A stretch of DNA of 12,414 nucleotides from an uncultured Clostridia bacterium (GCA_934636425.1 CAKUAV010000091.1:1-12414), one strand, 5' to 3'; shown: positions 1-7,294, counted from the first letter of the stretch. Program-made: numbers and translations. The notes: generated by a model from the letters alone, not told the origin.

Positions 1-1242
1 GTCCAGACCCTTTGTGGTGTTCTTGATCAGCGGGTTCGGAGAGGTGCCCAGCGCCATGATGACGCAGTCGGCCTCCAACACGAAATTGCTGCCCGGCACT
101 TCGACGGGACGGCGGCGGCCGCGCTCATCCGGCTCGCCCAGCTCCATGCGCACGCACTCGACGGCGGTCACGCAGCCGTTTTTCGGATCGCGCGGGTTAT
201 CGGGATTGTTGTAGCCGATGATCCTGACGGGGTTGTTGAGGAGCCTGAACTCGATGCCCTCTTCCTGAGCGTGCTCGACCTCCTCGCGGCGGGCGGGCAG
301 CTCCTCCATGGAGCGGCGATAGACGATTTTCACCTGACCGCCCAGACGCAGCGCCGTGCGCGCGGCGTCCATGGCCACGTTGCCGCCGCCCACGACGATC
401 ACCCGGCCGCCCTTCATGATGGGGGTGGCGGAATCGTCGCGATAGGCCTTCATGAGATTGCTGCGGGTCAGGAATTCGTTGGCGGAGTAAACGCCCTTGA
501 GTCCCTCGCCCTCTATGCCCATGAACTTGGGCAGACCCGCGCCGGAGCCGATGAACACGGCCTCAAAGCCGTCCTCGAACAGCTCGTCTATGGTCAGCGT
601 CTTGCCGATGACCACATTGGTGGCGATCTTCACGCCGAGCGCCTTGAGCGCCTCCACCTCGCGGGCGACGATCGCCTTGGGCAGACGGAACTCGGGGATG
701 CCGTAAACCAGCACGCCGCCGGCGGTGTGCAGCGCCTCGAACACAGTCACGTCGTAGCCCTTTCTGGCCAGATCGCCCGCGCAGGTCAGGCCGGAGGGGC
801 CTGAGCCGACAACGGCGACCTTATGGCCGTTCTGCTCGGGCTTTGCGGGCGCCTCGGCGCAGTGCTCGTTGTGCCAGTCGGCCACAAAGCGCTCCAGACG
901 GCCCACGGCGACCGGCTCGAACTTGACGCCCATCGTGCATTTGCTCTCGCACTGGGATTCCTGAGGACACACGCGGCCGCACACGGCGGGCAGCGAAGAG
1001 GACTGCGCGATCACCTGATAGGCGCCTTCGAAATCGCCGGTCTTGACATGGGCGATGAACTCGGGGATATGGATGTTGACGGGACATCCGCTCACGCAGG
1101 GCTGATTTTTGCAGTTCAGGCAGCGCTTCGCCTCGTCGACGGCGACCTCCTGCGTGTAGCCCAGCGCCACCTCGCTGAAGTTGTGGGCGCGCACCGCCGG
1201 GTCCTGCGCCGGCATCTCATGCTTTTTCGGATTGACAGCCAT
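1..1242 (-). CDS. nfnB: NfnB / GltA-type NADPH-binding flavoprotein subunit (partial, 3' end off the window)
   Basis: Large subunit of an NADH-dependent reduced ferredoxin:NADP+ oxidoreductase, often annotated as NADPH-dependent glutamate synthase GltA. It is a cytoplasmic electron-bifurcating flavoprotein. The visible 414 residues of a usual ~460 begin at ATG 1242, preceded by a GAGGAGG ribosome binding site. The N-terminus carries two four-cysteine [4Fe-4S] sets, C41/C44/C49/C53 and C88/C92/C98/C102. An FAD-binding GSGPSG follows at 146-151, and a second dinucleotide fold with GGGNVAMD lies at 285-292. The start is 12 nt after the nfnA stop, so the two are co-transcribed and probably translationally coupled. 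The pairing with nfnA, with no large glutamate synthase subunit seen, favours Nfn over glutamate synthase; a sulfide dehydrogenase (SudA) role is possible. The C-terminus lies beyond the left edge. Confidence 0.93.
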   Translation of the reverse strand, partial: MAVNPKKHEMPAQDPAVRAHNFSEVALGYTQEVAVDEAKRCLNCKNQPCVSGCPVNIHIPEFIAHVKTGDFEGAYQVIAQSSSLPAVCGRVCPQESQCESKCTMGVKFEPVAVGRLERFVADWHNEHCAEAPAKPEQNGHKVAVVGSGPSGLTCAGDLARKGYDVTVFEALHTAGGVLVYGIPEFRLPKAIVAREVEALKALGVKIATNVVIGKTLTIDELFEDGFEAVFIGSGAGLPKFMGIEGEGLKGVYSANEFLTRSNLMKAYRDDSATPIMKGGRVIVVGGGNVAMDAARTALRLGGQVKIVYRRSMEELPARREEVEHAQEEGIEFRLLNNPVRIIGYNNPDNPRDPKNGCVTAVECVRMELGEPDERGRRRPVEVPGSNFVLEADCVIMALGTSPNPLIKNTTKGLD

Positions 1243-1254
1243 GCTCGTTCCTCC

Positions 1255-2103
1255 TCACTGTCTGTTGAAGAGATTGCAGGTCTCCTCGTACGCGTGACGT
1301 TCAAAGTCAAAGTACATTCTGCCGCGAGACATGGCCTCGTCAAAGTCCACTTCGTAGCCGTTGAAATCCGGGCCGTCGACGCACGCGAATTTGGTCACGC
1401 GCTTGCCGTCCTGATGCAGCGTCAGCCGGCAGCCGCCGCACATGCCCGTGCCGTCGATCATGATCGGGTTCATGGACACCGTCACCGGCACGTCAAACGG
1501 TTTGGCGGTCAGCACGACGAACTTCATCATGATCAGCGGGCCTATGGTGATGATCATGTCGAAGCGCTCGCCCGCCTCCAGCATTTCCTTGAGCGGCACG
1601 GTGACGTTGCCATGCCGGCCATAGGAGCCGTCGTCGGTCATCATGACGAATTTGTCGGAGCACTGCCTGAAGTCGTCCTCCAGTATGACGATGTCCCGGC
1701 TGCGGAAGCCCACGATGCTGGTGACGTCCGCGCCCAGCCTGTGGAACTCCTGGGCGACGGGCAGAGCGATGGCGCAGCCCACGCCGCCGCCGACGATGCA
1801 CACCTTTTTGACGCCCGCAGTCTCGGTCGCCTTGCCCAGCGGGCCGACGAAATCGGCGATGTACTCGCCCTCGTTCTTGTGATTGAGCTTGAGCGTGGTC
1901 GCGCCGACAATCTGGAAGATGATCTTGACTGTGCCTTCCTCCGGATTGCAGCCGGCGACGGTCAGCGGGATGCGCTCGCCGTCCTCATCCACGCGGAGTA
2001 TGATGAACTGGCCGGGCAGAGCCTTGCGGGCCACGAGCGGGGCTTCAATCTCCATTTGGGTTACAGTGGCGTTCAGAGCCTTCTTGCGAACAACCTTATA
2101 CAT
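1255..2103 (-). CDS. nfnA: NfnA, ferredoxin:NADP+ oxidoreductase FAD/[2Fe-2S] subunit (PyrK/SudB-like)
   Basis: Small subunit of the NfnAB complex, which transfers electrons between NADH, ferredoxin and NADP+. The 282-residue protein has the ferredoxin-reductase fold. The flavin-binding part lies at about 1-95, and a glycine-rich NAD-binding loop IVGGGVGCA at 103-111. The C-terminal iron-sulfur motif is DGTGMCGGC at 217-225 plus C241. This gives one Asp and three Cys (D217, C222, C225, C241), the ligand set known for NfnA [2Fe-2S] clusters, where PyrK has four Cys. ATG 2103 was chosen because a GGGGAG ribosome binding site lies just upstream and the conserved start YKVVRKKAL follows at once. 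A 24-residue upstream in-frame extension has no family resemblance. A probable promoter lies about 270 nt upstream. The product name is secure; the in vivo role (Nfn or Sud) is inferred. Confidence 0.93.
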   Translation of the reverse strand: MYKVVRKKALNATVTQMEIEAPLVARKALPGQFIILRVDEDGERIPLTVAGCNPEEGTVKIIFQIVGATTLKLNHKNEGEYIADFVGPLGKATETAGVKKVCIVGGGVGCAIALPVAQEFHRLGADVTSIVGFRSRDIVILEDDFRQCSDKFVMMTDDGSYGRHGNVTVPLKEMLEAGERFDMIITIGPLIMMKFVVLTAKPFDVPVTVSMNPIMIDGTGMCGGCRLTLHQDGKRVTKFACVDGPDFNGYEVDFDEAMSRGRMYFDFERHAYEETCNLFNRQ

Positions 2104-2375
2104 TTCCGTCTCCCCAATGCAATTTATTTCCAGAGCACGCGTCAAAAGGCAAAGGCTGCGAGACCGGGCTTTCATGACCCGTGGGAGAGGCGAAAAAACA
2201 GCTGCCGCCGATCATCGCCCCTGCGCGCAGTAATTGCTCCTCAGCGTGTGTTTCGGTCTTTTCCGGATTTCCTTTGGAGAACCGCATTCGATCGAATTTA
2301 AGAAACCCGATCGAAATCATCGCGCCGAAAATCACAGCCGCACCGGCGAGCCATGATTTCCCGGGCGATCACTTT

Positions 2376-2384
2376 ATTATATCA
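2376..2384 (-). promoter_or_regulatory. Extended -10 promoter, probably for nfnAB
   Basis: The minus strand reads TGATATAAT, a consensus -10 hexamer with an extended TGn element. No good -35 hexamer sits 16-18 bp upstream (TTCCGG is the best). This suggests dependence on the extended -10 or on an activator. The predicted start is near 2369. It faces nfnA with no other gene in between. Confidence 0.55.
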
Positions 2385-2406
2385 CCGTTCAGTCGTTCCC
2401 GGAATA

Positions 2407-2446
2407 ATGACTTCGTCATATCCGATATATTCGGCATGATATATCG
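2407..2446. promoter_or_regulatory. Paired inverted repeats upstream of the nfnAB promoter (candidate operator)
   Basis: Positions 2423-2446 form CGATATAT, an 8-base spacer, then ATATATCG, a perfect inverted repeat. Positions 2407-2419 form ATGAC-TTC-GTCAT. Relative to the predicted start near 2369, their centres are about -65 and -44. These are the places where LysR-type regulators typically have recognition and activation sites. Regulator identity is inference. Neither repeat is followed by a T-run, so they are not intrinsic terminators. Confidence 0.45.
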
Positions 2447-2465
2447 CCATTGCCCCGTCTGCCGC

Positions 2466-3203
2466 TTACAGATCCAGCATGCGCATCAGGCGCGCGCGCT
2501 CGTCGCCAAAGCAGCGATACAGGCGCATGGCGGCGGCCAGCGGCATAAGCCCCTCCACGCGCTGGCGCTTTTGCCGGTTCGCGCCGCAGAACAGCTGCAG
2601 ATACCGCCCCGCAGCCTCATCGTCCAGCCGTATTCGCGTCAGAAGGCAGGTCACCGCCGCGTCAAATTCGGCGCTGCCCCGCGCGGCATAGGCGCAGTCG
2701 ACGATATAGAGCGCGCCCCCGTCGGTCATCAGCACATTCGAGAGGTTGAAATCGCCGTGACAGACGTGATCGTCGGGCGTGAGCGAAGCGATCATGGCGT
2801 AGAGCGAATCTCTGCGCGACGCGAGCGCCTCGGTCTGGGCGATCATATAGGCCAGCCGATCCTCGAGCGGGAACAGCTTGGGCGCGCGCTTTTTGTGAAC
2901 GTCTTTGTGGAGCCGGGCGAACATCGTCAGATATTCGTCGCGCCGCTCCGGCTCCTCGGCAATGCGCTGAGAGAGCGATTTGCCCCGTATGTACTCGGAC
3001 ACGATCATCCATTTGTCGTCGATTTTCGAGACGGAATCGACCGACGGCACGTTCAGCCCCGCCTCGATGAGCGCCTCCTGATTGAACGCCTCCCGAAAGA
3101 GATCCGATTTCGCATAGGTGCCCGCAAAGACCTTCAGGCATTTGCGCCCGTCTCTGTAGACGTTTTTGTCGTTTCTCACGGCAATCAGCCGATCCAGATT
3201 CAT
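2466..3203 (-). CDS. APH-family (aminoglycoside/choline kinase-like) phosphotransferase, substrate unknown
   Basis: A 245-residue cytoplasmic protein with the eukaryotic-kinase-like fold of the aminoglycoside phosphotransferase superfamily. Visible elements are a possible ATP-binding lysine K24 in CLKVF and an acidic helix residue E43. The hinge-like segment is IVSEYIRG at 67-74. The catalytic loop HGDFNLSN at 149-156 gives base D151 and metal ligand N156, and the second metal ligand is D169 in IVDC. All key residues of an active kinase appear present. ATG 3203 follows a GGGGGAAAA ribosome binding site, 22 nt after the lysR stop, so the two genes are probably one transcript. The substrate cannot be told from sequence: many members phosphorylate sugars, amino alcohols or thiamine rather than antibiotics, and nothing here indicates resistance. 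Confidence 0.8.
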   Translation of the reverse strand: MNLDRLIAVRNDKNVYRDGRKCLKVFAGTYAKSDLFREAFNQEALIEAGLNVPSVDSVSKIDDKWMIVSEYIRGKSLSQRIAEEPERRDEYLTMFARLHKDVHKKRAPKLFPLEDRLAYMIAQTEALASRRDSLYAMIASLTPDDHVCHGDFNLSNVLMTDGGALYIVDCAYAARGSAEFDAAVTCLLTRIRLDDEAAGRYLQLFCGANRQKRQRVEGLMPLAAAMRLYRCFGDERARLMRMLDL

Positions 3204-3225
3204 GCTTTTCCCCCTGGCCCCTCTG

Positions 3226-4152
3226 TCAGTTCATGATTTCGCGCCGGGTCTCGCACAGCTTTGTGATGAACAGATTGTCCAGCCGCGAAAGGGTGTAATT
3301 TTTGCGATAGATCATGACGTCCTTGTAGACGCGCTCGTTTTCGCCGCAGACGCGCTGCACAAGGCCGTAATGCTCCAGCTGCGCGTCCGGCACAGGCGAC
3401 ACCCACATGAACGTGCGCTCGTTGCTCGAAAGCAGCTCGAACTGGCTGGCGCGCTCGAAGACGAATATGCGGCGGTTCACCGTGTCGGGCAGCTCGATGC
3501 GCTTGACCTCGGACATGGGCAGCGAGGGCACGAACGGATCGGCGTGAGCGATCTCGATATACTCGCTCAGATCGTCTCCGGTGATCGTATTGAGCTGCGC
3601 GAGGGGATTATTGCGGCTCATGATCAGCACATACCGAAATTCCGTCACCAGCTCGTAATTCAGATCCCGCGCGTCCATCATGCTCTTGTAGTAGCGGTCG
3701 AACTCCTCGGCATAGCGCACGATGCCCAGCTTGTAATCCTCCTGAAGCACATTGTTGAGCGCGCGCAGGGCGTTCGTCTCCTTATAGAAGACCTCGATCT
3801 TCGGCACATCCGCAAGACAGCGCGAAAAGCGCGCGAACGCCTCGGAAATATAGCTGGCGCGCGGCACGGAAATCGAGAAGCGCTCCTTGCGCGCCGCGCC
3901 GTTCTGAAACAGCTCCTCAACCTCGTCCACCTGCTTCAATATGCTGCTGGCGTAGTTGACGAACACCTCGCCGTCGGGCGTAAGGCGCATACCCCGCACG
4001 CTGCGGTCGAATATGGCGATCCCCAGCGACTGCTCGAGCTCCTTTATGGCCCGGCTCAGATTGGGCTGAGCAATCAGCAGCTCCTCCGCCGCCTTGTTCA
4101 CAGAGCCGGCCTTTGCGACCTCCAGCGCATATTTCATATGAAGCAGATTCAT
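3226..4152 (-). CDS. LysR-family transcriptional regulator
   Basis: A 308-residue LysR-type regulator of normal length. The N-terminal winged helix-turn-helix spans about residues 1-60. It includes the signature GSVNKAAEELLIAQPNLSRA at 16-35 and the wing region ending in LTPDGE at about 57-62. A linker helix and a periplasmic-binding-protein-like effector domain follow (about 90-300). The start at ATG 4152 has a GGGAGGG ribosome binding site. LysR genes often face a divergent target, but here the upstream neighbour copA points the same way and ends in a terminator. Possible targets are therefore its own promoter, the kinase 22 nt downstream, or nfnAB. A short CCAAA/TTTGG inverted repeat (4163-4178) sits just upstream of its ribosome binding site. 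The effector is unknown. Confidence 0.92.
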   Translation of the reverse strand: MNLLHMKYALEVAKAGSVNKAAEELLIAQPNLSRAIKELEQSLGIAIFDRSVRGMRLTPDGEVFVNYASSILKQVDEVEELFQNGAARKERFSISVPRASYISEAFARFSRCLADVPKIEVFYKETNALRALNNVLQEDYKLGIVRYAEEFDRYYKSMMDARDLNYELVTEFRYVLIMSRNNPLAQLNTITGDDLSEYIEIAHADPFVPSLPMSEVKRIELPDTVNRRIFVFERASQFELLSSNERTFMWVSPVPDAQLEHYGLVQRVCGENERVYKDVMIYRKNYTLSRLDNLFITKLCETRREIMN

Positions 4153-4213
4153 AGAGTCCCTCCCAAATCACGGTTTGGCTATATCAATTTTCATACAGCC
4201 GCGTGTCATTATC

Positions 4214-4242
4214 AGTATAATGTCTTTTCCTTCAAAGGTCAA
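4214..4242 (-). promoter_or_regulatory. Sigma-A promoter of lysR-kinase
   Basis: On the minus strand TTGACC (4242-4237) is followed after exactly 17 bp by TATACT (4219-4214), each close to consensus. The predicted start is near 4207, giving a leader of about 55 nt before lysR. The copA terminator lies immediately upstream, isolating this unit. Confidence 0.78.
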
Positions 4243-4297
4243 CGGTAAAACATGAACATTTTGTGTAACGCTATGGAGTATGCGCGCTGAACGCACG

Positions 4298-4341
4298 AAA
4301 AAAAGACGCTCCCGAACGCGGTTTGCACATTCGGGAGCGTC
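4298..4341 (-). terminator. Intrinsic terminator of the csoR-copA operon
   Basis: A perfect 12-bp stem (4305-4316 with 4330-4341) and a 13-base loop are followed on the minus strand by seven T residues (4304-4298). It begins 11 nt after the copA stop codon. Plus-strand function is unlikely because there is no T-run on that side. Confidence 0.93.
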
Positions 4342-4351
4342 TCCTTGCCGG

Positions 4352-4561
4352 TTACTCTATGCCGGTCACATCGTAGCCCTTGTCCTCGACGGCCTTTTTG
4401 AGCGCATCGTTCGAAACGTCGCCGGTCAGCGTCACGACGGCGGTGCCCTTCTCGTGGCTCACGTCGGCGCAAGATACGCCCTCGATCGCCTCGAGGGTCT
4501 TTTTCACGGTGGCCTCGCAGTGGCCGCACATCATGCCGGTGATCTTCATCGTCTTTGTCAT
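4352..4561 (-). CDS. Possible internally initiated CopZ-like copper chaperone (within copA)
   Basis: The last 69 residues of copA form a complete heavy-metal-associated domain, starting MTKTMKITGMMCGHC and ending at the copA stop. This is the usual size of free CopZ. The ATG at 4561 lies in frame and has AAGGAGGAG (4576-4568) ending 6 nt upstream, a far better ribosome binding site than that of copA itself. A free chaperone could thus be made from the same message. E. coli copA is known to give a free chaperone by a different route, ribosomal frameshifting. The same bases encode the Lys/Glu-rich linker, so the match could be accidental. Confidence 0.45.
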   Translation of the reverse strand: MTKTMKITGMMCGHCEATVKKTLEAIEGVSCADVSHEKGTAVVTLTGDVSNDALKKAVEDKGYDVTGIE

Positions 4562-6883
4562 GGTTTTCTCCTCCTTCTCAGTGTGGGTTTCGGGAATATG
4601 CTCATCCGCCTGCGCCCGCTTTTTCGGCCGGCCGGCGACGTGCAGCTTGAACAGGTTCAGGCGCAGCGCGTTGGAGACGACGCAGAAGCTGGACAGGCTC
4701 ATCGCCGCCGCGCCGAACATGGGATTGAGCGTCAGCCCCAGCGGCACAAACACGCCGGCGGCCAGCGGAATCCCGATTGTGTTGTAGAAGAACGCCCAGA
4801 AGAGATTCTCGTGGATATTTCGAAGCGTCGCGCGGCTCAGGCGGATGGCGGCCGGCACGTCGCTTAGGCGGCTCTTCATCAGTACGACGTCCGCCGCGTC
4901 TATGGCCACGTCCGTGCCCGCGCCGATGGCCATGCCGATATCAGCGCGGGTCAGCGCCGGCGCGTCGTTGACGCCGTCGCCCACCATGGCCACCTTGCCC
5001 TGCTCCTTCAATTTGCGGATGACGCTCTCCTTGCCCTCGGGCCGCACGCCGGCGATGACCTCGTCCACGCCCGCCTGCGCGCCGATGGCTCTGGCGGTGC
5101 GCTCGTTGTCGCCGGTCAGCATGACCACGCGCACGCCCATATCGCGCAGCGCGCGCACGGCCTGCGGGCTGTCCTCCCTGATCACGTCGGCCACGGCGAT
5201 CACGCCCAGCAGCCGATTATCCTCGGCAAAGTAGAGCGGCGTCTTGCCGGCCTCGCTGAGCGCCTCTGCGCGCGCCTTCACGTCCTCCGGCACAATCGCC
5301 GCGCTCGAAATGAACGCGAAATTGCCGCCCGAAAGCGCCTTGCCCGCGCGCTTTCCCGTCAGGCCGTTGCCCGGCAGCGCCTGAAAGTCGCTCACGTCCC
5401 CGGCGGTTATGCCGGCTTCCCCGGCCTTTTTCATGATCGCCTTCGCCAGCGGATGCTCGCTCTTGTTCTCGAGCGCCGCCGCCGCGCGCATAAGCGCTTC
5501 CCCGCTCACGCCGGAGGCGGGCATTATGTCGGTCACGCGCGGCTCGCCCGCAGTGATCGTGCCGGTCTTGTCCAGCGCGACGATGTTCACGCGGCCGGTT
5601 TCCTCAAGCGCAGCCGCCGTCTTGAACAGTATGCCGTTTTTCGCGCCCAGTCCGCTGCCCACCATGATGGCGACCGGCGTGGCCAGACCCAGCGCGCACG
5701 GGCAGCTGATCACCAGCACGGATATGCCCCGCGCCAGCGCGAAGCCCACCGTCCTTCCCAATATCAGCCAGACGAGCGTGGTCACGGCCGCGATGGCGAT
5801 GACAGTGGGCACGAACACGCCCGACACCCTGTCGGCCACCTTGGCGATGGGCGCTTTCGTCGCCGCCGCGTCGCTGACCATCTGAATGATCTGCGAGAGT
5901 GTCGTGTCCTCGCCCACGCGGGTGGCGCGGCACTTCAAAAAGCCCGACTGATTGACCGTCGCCGCCGACACCATGTCGCCCGGCGCCTTGTCCACCGGGA
6001 TGCTCTCGCCGGTCAGCGCCGATTCGTTCACAGCGCCGCCGCCCTCGATCACCACGCCGTCCACGGGAATGCTCTCGCCCGGGCGCACGACGAACACGTC
6101 GCCCGCCGTCACCTGCTCGATGGGCACGGTCGTCTCCGCGCCGTCACGCACGACCACGGCGGTTTTCGGCGCGAGCTTCATCAGCCCCTTGAGCGCGTCG
6201 GTGGTGCGCCCCTTGGAGCGCGCCTCGAGCAGCTTGCCCACCGTGATCAGCGTGAGTATCATCGCCGCCGATTCAAAGTAGAAATCCATCATGTAGCTCA
6301 TCACAGCGTCCATGTCGCCGCGCGCCTGAGCGCCGGTCATGGCAAAGAGCGCGTATGTGCTGTAGACGAACGCCGCGCTCGAGCCCAGAGCCACCAGCGT
6401 ATCCATATTGGGCGCGCGGTGCCACAGGCTCTTGAAGCCGCTGATGAAGAACTTCTGATTGATGACCATGATGACGACGGTCAGCAGCAGCTGCGTCAGC
6501 CCCATCGCCACATGGTTGCCGTTATAGAACGCCGGCAGCGGCCAGCCCCACATCATGTGCCCCATGGAAAAGTACATCAGCACGATCAGGAAGCCGACCG
6601 ACCAGATCAGGCGCCGCTTGAGCATCGGCGTATCGTGATCCTTCAGCTGCTCCTCAGCTTCAGATGCGGACGGCGCGCGCCTTGCGCCCTTCACCGACGC
6701 GCCGTAGCCGGCCTCCTGCACCGCTTCAATGACCGCCTGCTCGCTCGCCGCGCCCTCAACGCCCATGGAATTGGTCAGAAGGCTCACCGAGCAGCCGGTC
6801 ACGCCCGGCACCTTCGAGACCGCCTTTTCCACGCGCGCGCTGCACGCCGCGCAGCTCATGCCCGTTACATTGTACTGCTTCAC
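4352..6883 (-). CDS. copA: CopA Cu(I)-exporting P1B-type ATPase with fused C-terminal CopZ-like domain
   Basis: An 843-residue membrane pump that exports Cu(I) using ATP. The N-terminal metal-binding domain has GMSCAAC (C11, C14). The A-domain TGES is at 291-294 and the Cu(I)-selective CPC at 394-396. The phosphorylated D438 lies in DKTGT, with HP at 477-478 and GDGVND at 635-640. The late-helix copper signatures are YN at 700-701 and MxxxS at 728-732. A charged linker (about 750-774) leads to a second metal-binding domain with GMMCGHC (C786, C789). Translation appears to begin at GTG 6883; the upstream signal is only GAAGAG-like. It lies 63 nt after csoR in the same operon, and a small GC-rich hairpin (6901-6919) sits in the gap. 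The C-terminal fusion makes it longer than single-domain pumps of about 740 residues. Confidence 0.96.
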   Translation of the reverse strand: MKQYNVTGMSCAACSARVEKAVSKVPGVTGCSVSLLTNSMGVEGAASEQAVIEAVQEAGYGASVKGARRAPSASEAEEQLKDHDTPMLKRRLIWSVGFLIVLMYFSMGHMMWGWPLPAFYNGNHVAMGLTQLLLTVVIMVINQKFFISGFKSLWHRAPNMDTLVALGSSAAFVYSTYALFAMTGAQARGDMDAVMSYMMDFYFESAAMILTLITVGKLLEARSKGRTTDALKGLMKLAPKTAVVVRDGAETTVPIEQVTAGDVFVVRPGESIPVDGVVIEGGGAVNESALTGESIPVDKAPGDMVSAATVNQSGFLKCRATRVGEDTTLSQIIQMVSDAAATKAPIAKVADRVSGVFVPTVIAIAAVTTLVWLILGRTVGFALARGISVLVISCPCALGLATPVAIMVGSGLGAKNGILFKTAAALEETGRVNIVALDKTGTITAGEPRVTDIMPASGVSGEALMRAAAALENKSEHPLAKAIMKKAGEAGITAGDVSDFQALPGNGLTGKRAGKALSGGNFAFISSAAIVPEDVKARAEALSEAGKTPLYFAEDNRLLGVIAVADVIREDSPQAVRALRDMGVRVVMLTGDNERTARAIGAQAGVDEVIAGVRPEGKESVIRKLKEQGKVAMVGDGVNDAPALTRADIGMAIGAGTDVAIDAADVVLMKSRLSDVPAAIRLSRATLRNIHENLFWAFFYNTIGIPLAAGVFVPLGLTLNPMFGAAAMSLSSFCVVSNALRLNLFKLHVAGRPKKRAQADEHIPETHTEKEEKTMTKTMKITGMMCGHCEATVKKTLEAIEGVSCADVSHEKGTAVVTLTGDVSNDALKKAVEDKGYDVTGIE

Positions 6884-6900
6884 ATCTCTTCACACTCCCC

Positions 6901-6919
6901 GCCGCGATTGGGCCGCGGC
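6901..6919 (-). other. Small GC-rich hairpin in the csoR-copA gap
   Basis: GCCGCG (6901-6906) pairs with CGCGGC (6914-6919) around a 7-base loop, overlapping the 10-bp palindrome GGCCGCGGCC (6911-6920). There is no T-run, so it is more likely an mRNA processing or stability element, or chance in GC-rich DNA, than a terminator. Confidence 0.3.
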
Positions 6920-6946
6920 CGCCTGCGTATTATGTCCCATTGTGAT

Positions 6947-7258
6947 TCATTTCATCAGCTTTTGCAGCGTGGCGACCAGCTCGTCGATCACCTCGTCGTG
7001 ACCCTCGCGGATGTCGTTCGCCACGCAGCTGCGGATGTGGCTGGCCAGCAGCTCCTTGTTAAAGGCGTTGATCGCCGCGTTGACCGCCGCCGACTGAACC
7101 AGTATGTCGGGACAGTACGCGTCGTTTTCGACCATGCCGCGTATGCCGCGCACCTGACCCTCTATGCGATTGAGCCTATGAATCAGGCTCCTGTACTCCT
7201 CCGGCGAACGCTGCTTTTTGCGCTCGCCGCAGTGGCAGCATTTCTTTTCATTCTCCAT
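6947..7258 (-). CDS. csoR: CsoR-family copper-sensing repressor
   Basis: A 103-residue all-helical DNA-binding repressor that releases DNA on binding Cu(I). The family core RLNRIEGQVRGIRGMVE is at 28-44. The metal-ligand set C49, H74 and C78 has the same spacing (25 and 4 residues) as the Cys-His-Cys site of M. tuberculosis CsoR, which separates it from formaldehyde- or nickel-sensing relatives. An extra CCHC cluster lies near the N-terminus (residues 7-10). ATG 7258 was chosen because GGAGG (7271-7267) sits 8 nt upstream; an in-frame extension to 7435 would translate the promoter. It is the first gene of the csoR-copA operon and carries its own operators upstream, so it is probably autoregulated. 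Copper specificity is supported by both ligands and neighbour. Confidence 0.95.
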   Translation of the reverse strand: MENEKKCCHCGERKKQRSPEEYRSLIHRLNRIEGQVRGIRGMVENDAYCPDILVQSAAVNAAINAFNKELLASHIRSCVANDIREGHDEVIDELVATLQKLMK

Positions 7259-7273
7259 GGCGCGCACCTCCAT

Positions 7274-7290
7274 ATACCCCGTACGGGTAT
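7274..7290. promoter_or_regulatory. CsoR operator O1 (start-site proximal)
   Basis: ATACCC-CGTAC-GGGTAT is a near-perfect GC-centred palindrome of the type bound by CsoR proteins. It covers the predicted transcription start (near 7288) and ends 2 bp before the csoR ribosome binding site. Confidence 0.85.
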
Positions 7291-7294
7291 TGTG

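Larger units (their letters stand above)
2104..2465. other. 362-bp non-coding leader/regulatory region upstream of nfnA
   Basis: No convincing gene is present. On the minus strand it holds an extended -10 promoter (2376-2384), leaving a predicted untranslated leader of about 266 nt before nfnA. Upstream of the -10 are a 24-bp inverted repeat (2423-2446) and a 5-bp inverted repeat (2407-2419). Within the leader are two CGATCG-centred palindromes (2286-2297 and 2308-2313). I see no intrinsic terminator after the kinase gene, so some read-through into nfnAB is possible. A weak minus-strand open frame (2096-2335) overlaps the nfnA start; it is treated under findings. Confidence 0.6.

Noticed and set aside
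1..1242. True glutamate synthase small subunit (GltD)
   Set aside because: The partner upstream is NfnA-like with the Asp/Cys [2Fe-2S] set, and no large glutamate synthase subunit is in view, so an Nfn complex is the better reading, though the left flank is unseen.
823..2301. 492-codon plus-strand open frame opposite nfnB and nfnA
   Set aside because: It is antisense to two clearly recognisable genes, its translation is low-complexity and His/Ala/Arg-rich, and it crosses the nfnA/nfnB gap. It is a shadow of GC-rich coding DNA.
2466..3203. Aminoglycoside resistance gene
   Set aside because: Only the general APH fold and catalytic motifs are visible. The superfamily is broad, and nothing in sequence or context points to antibiotic substrates.
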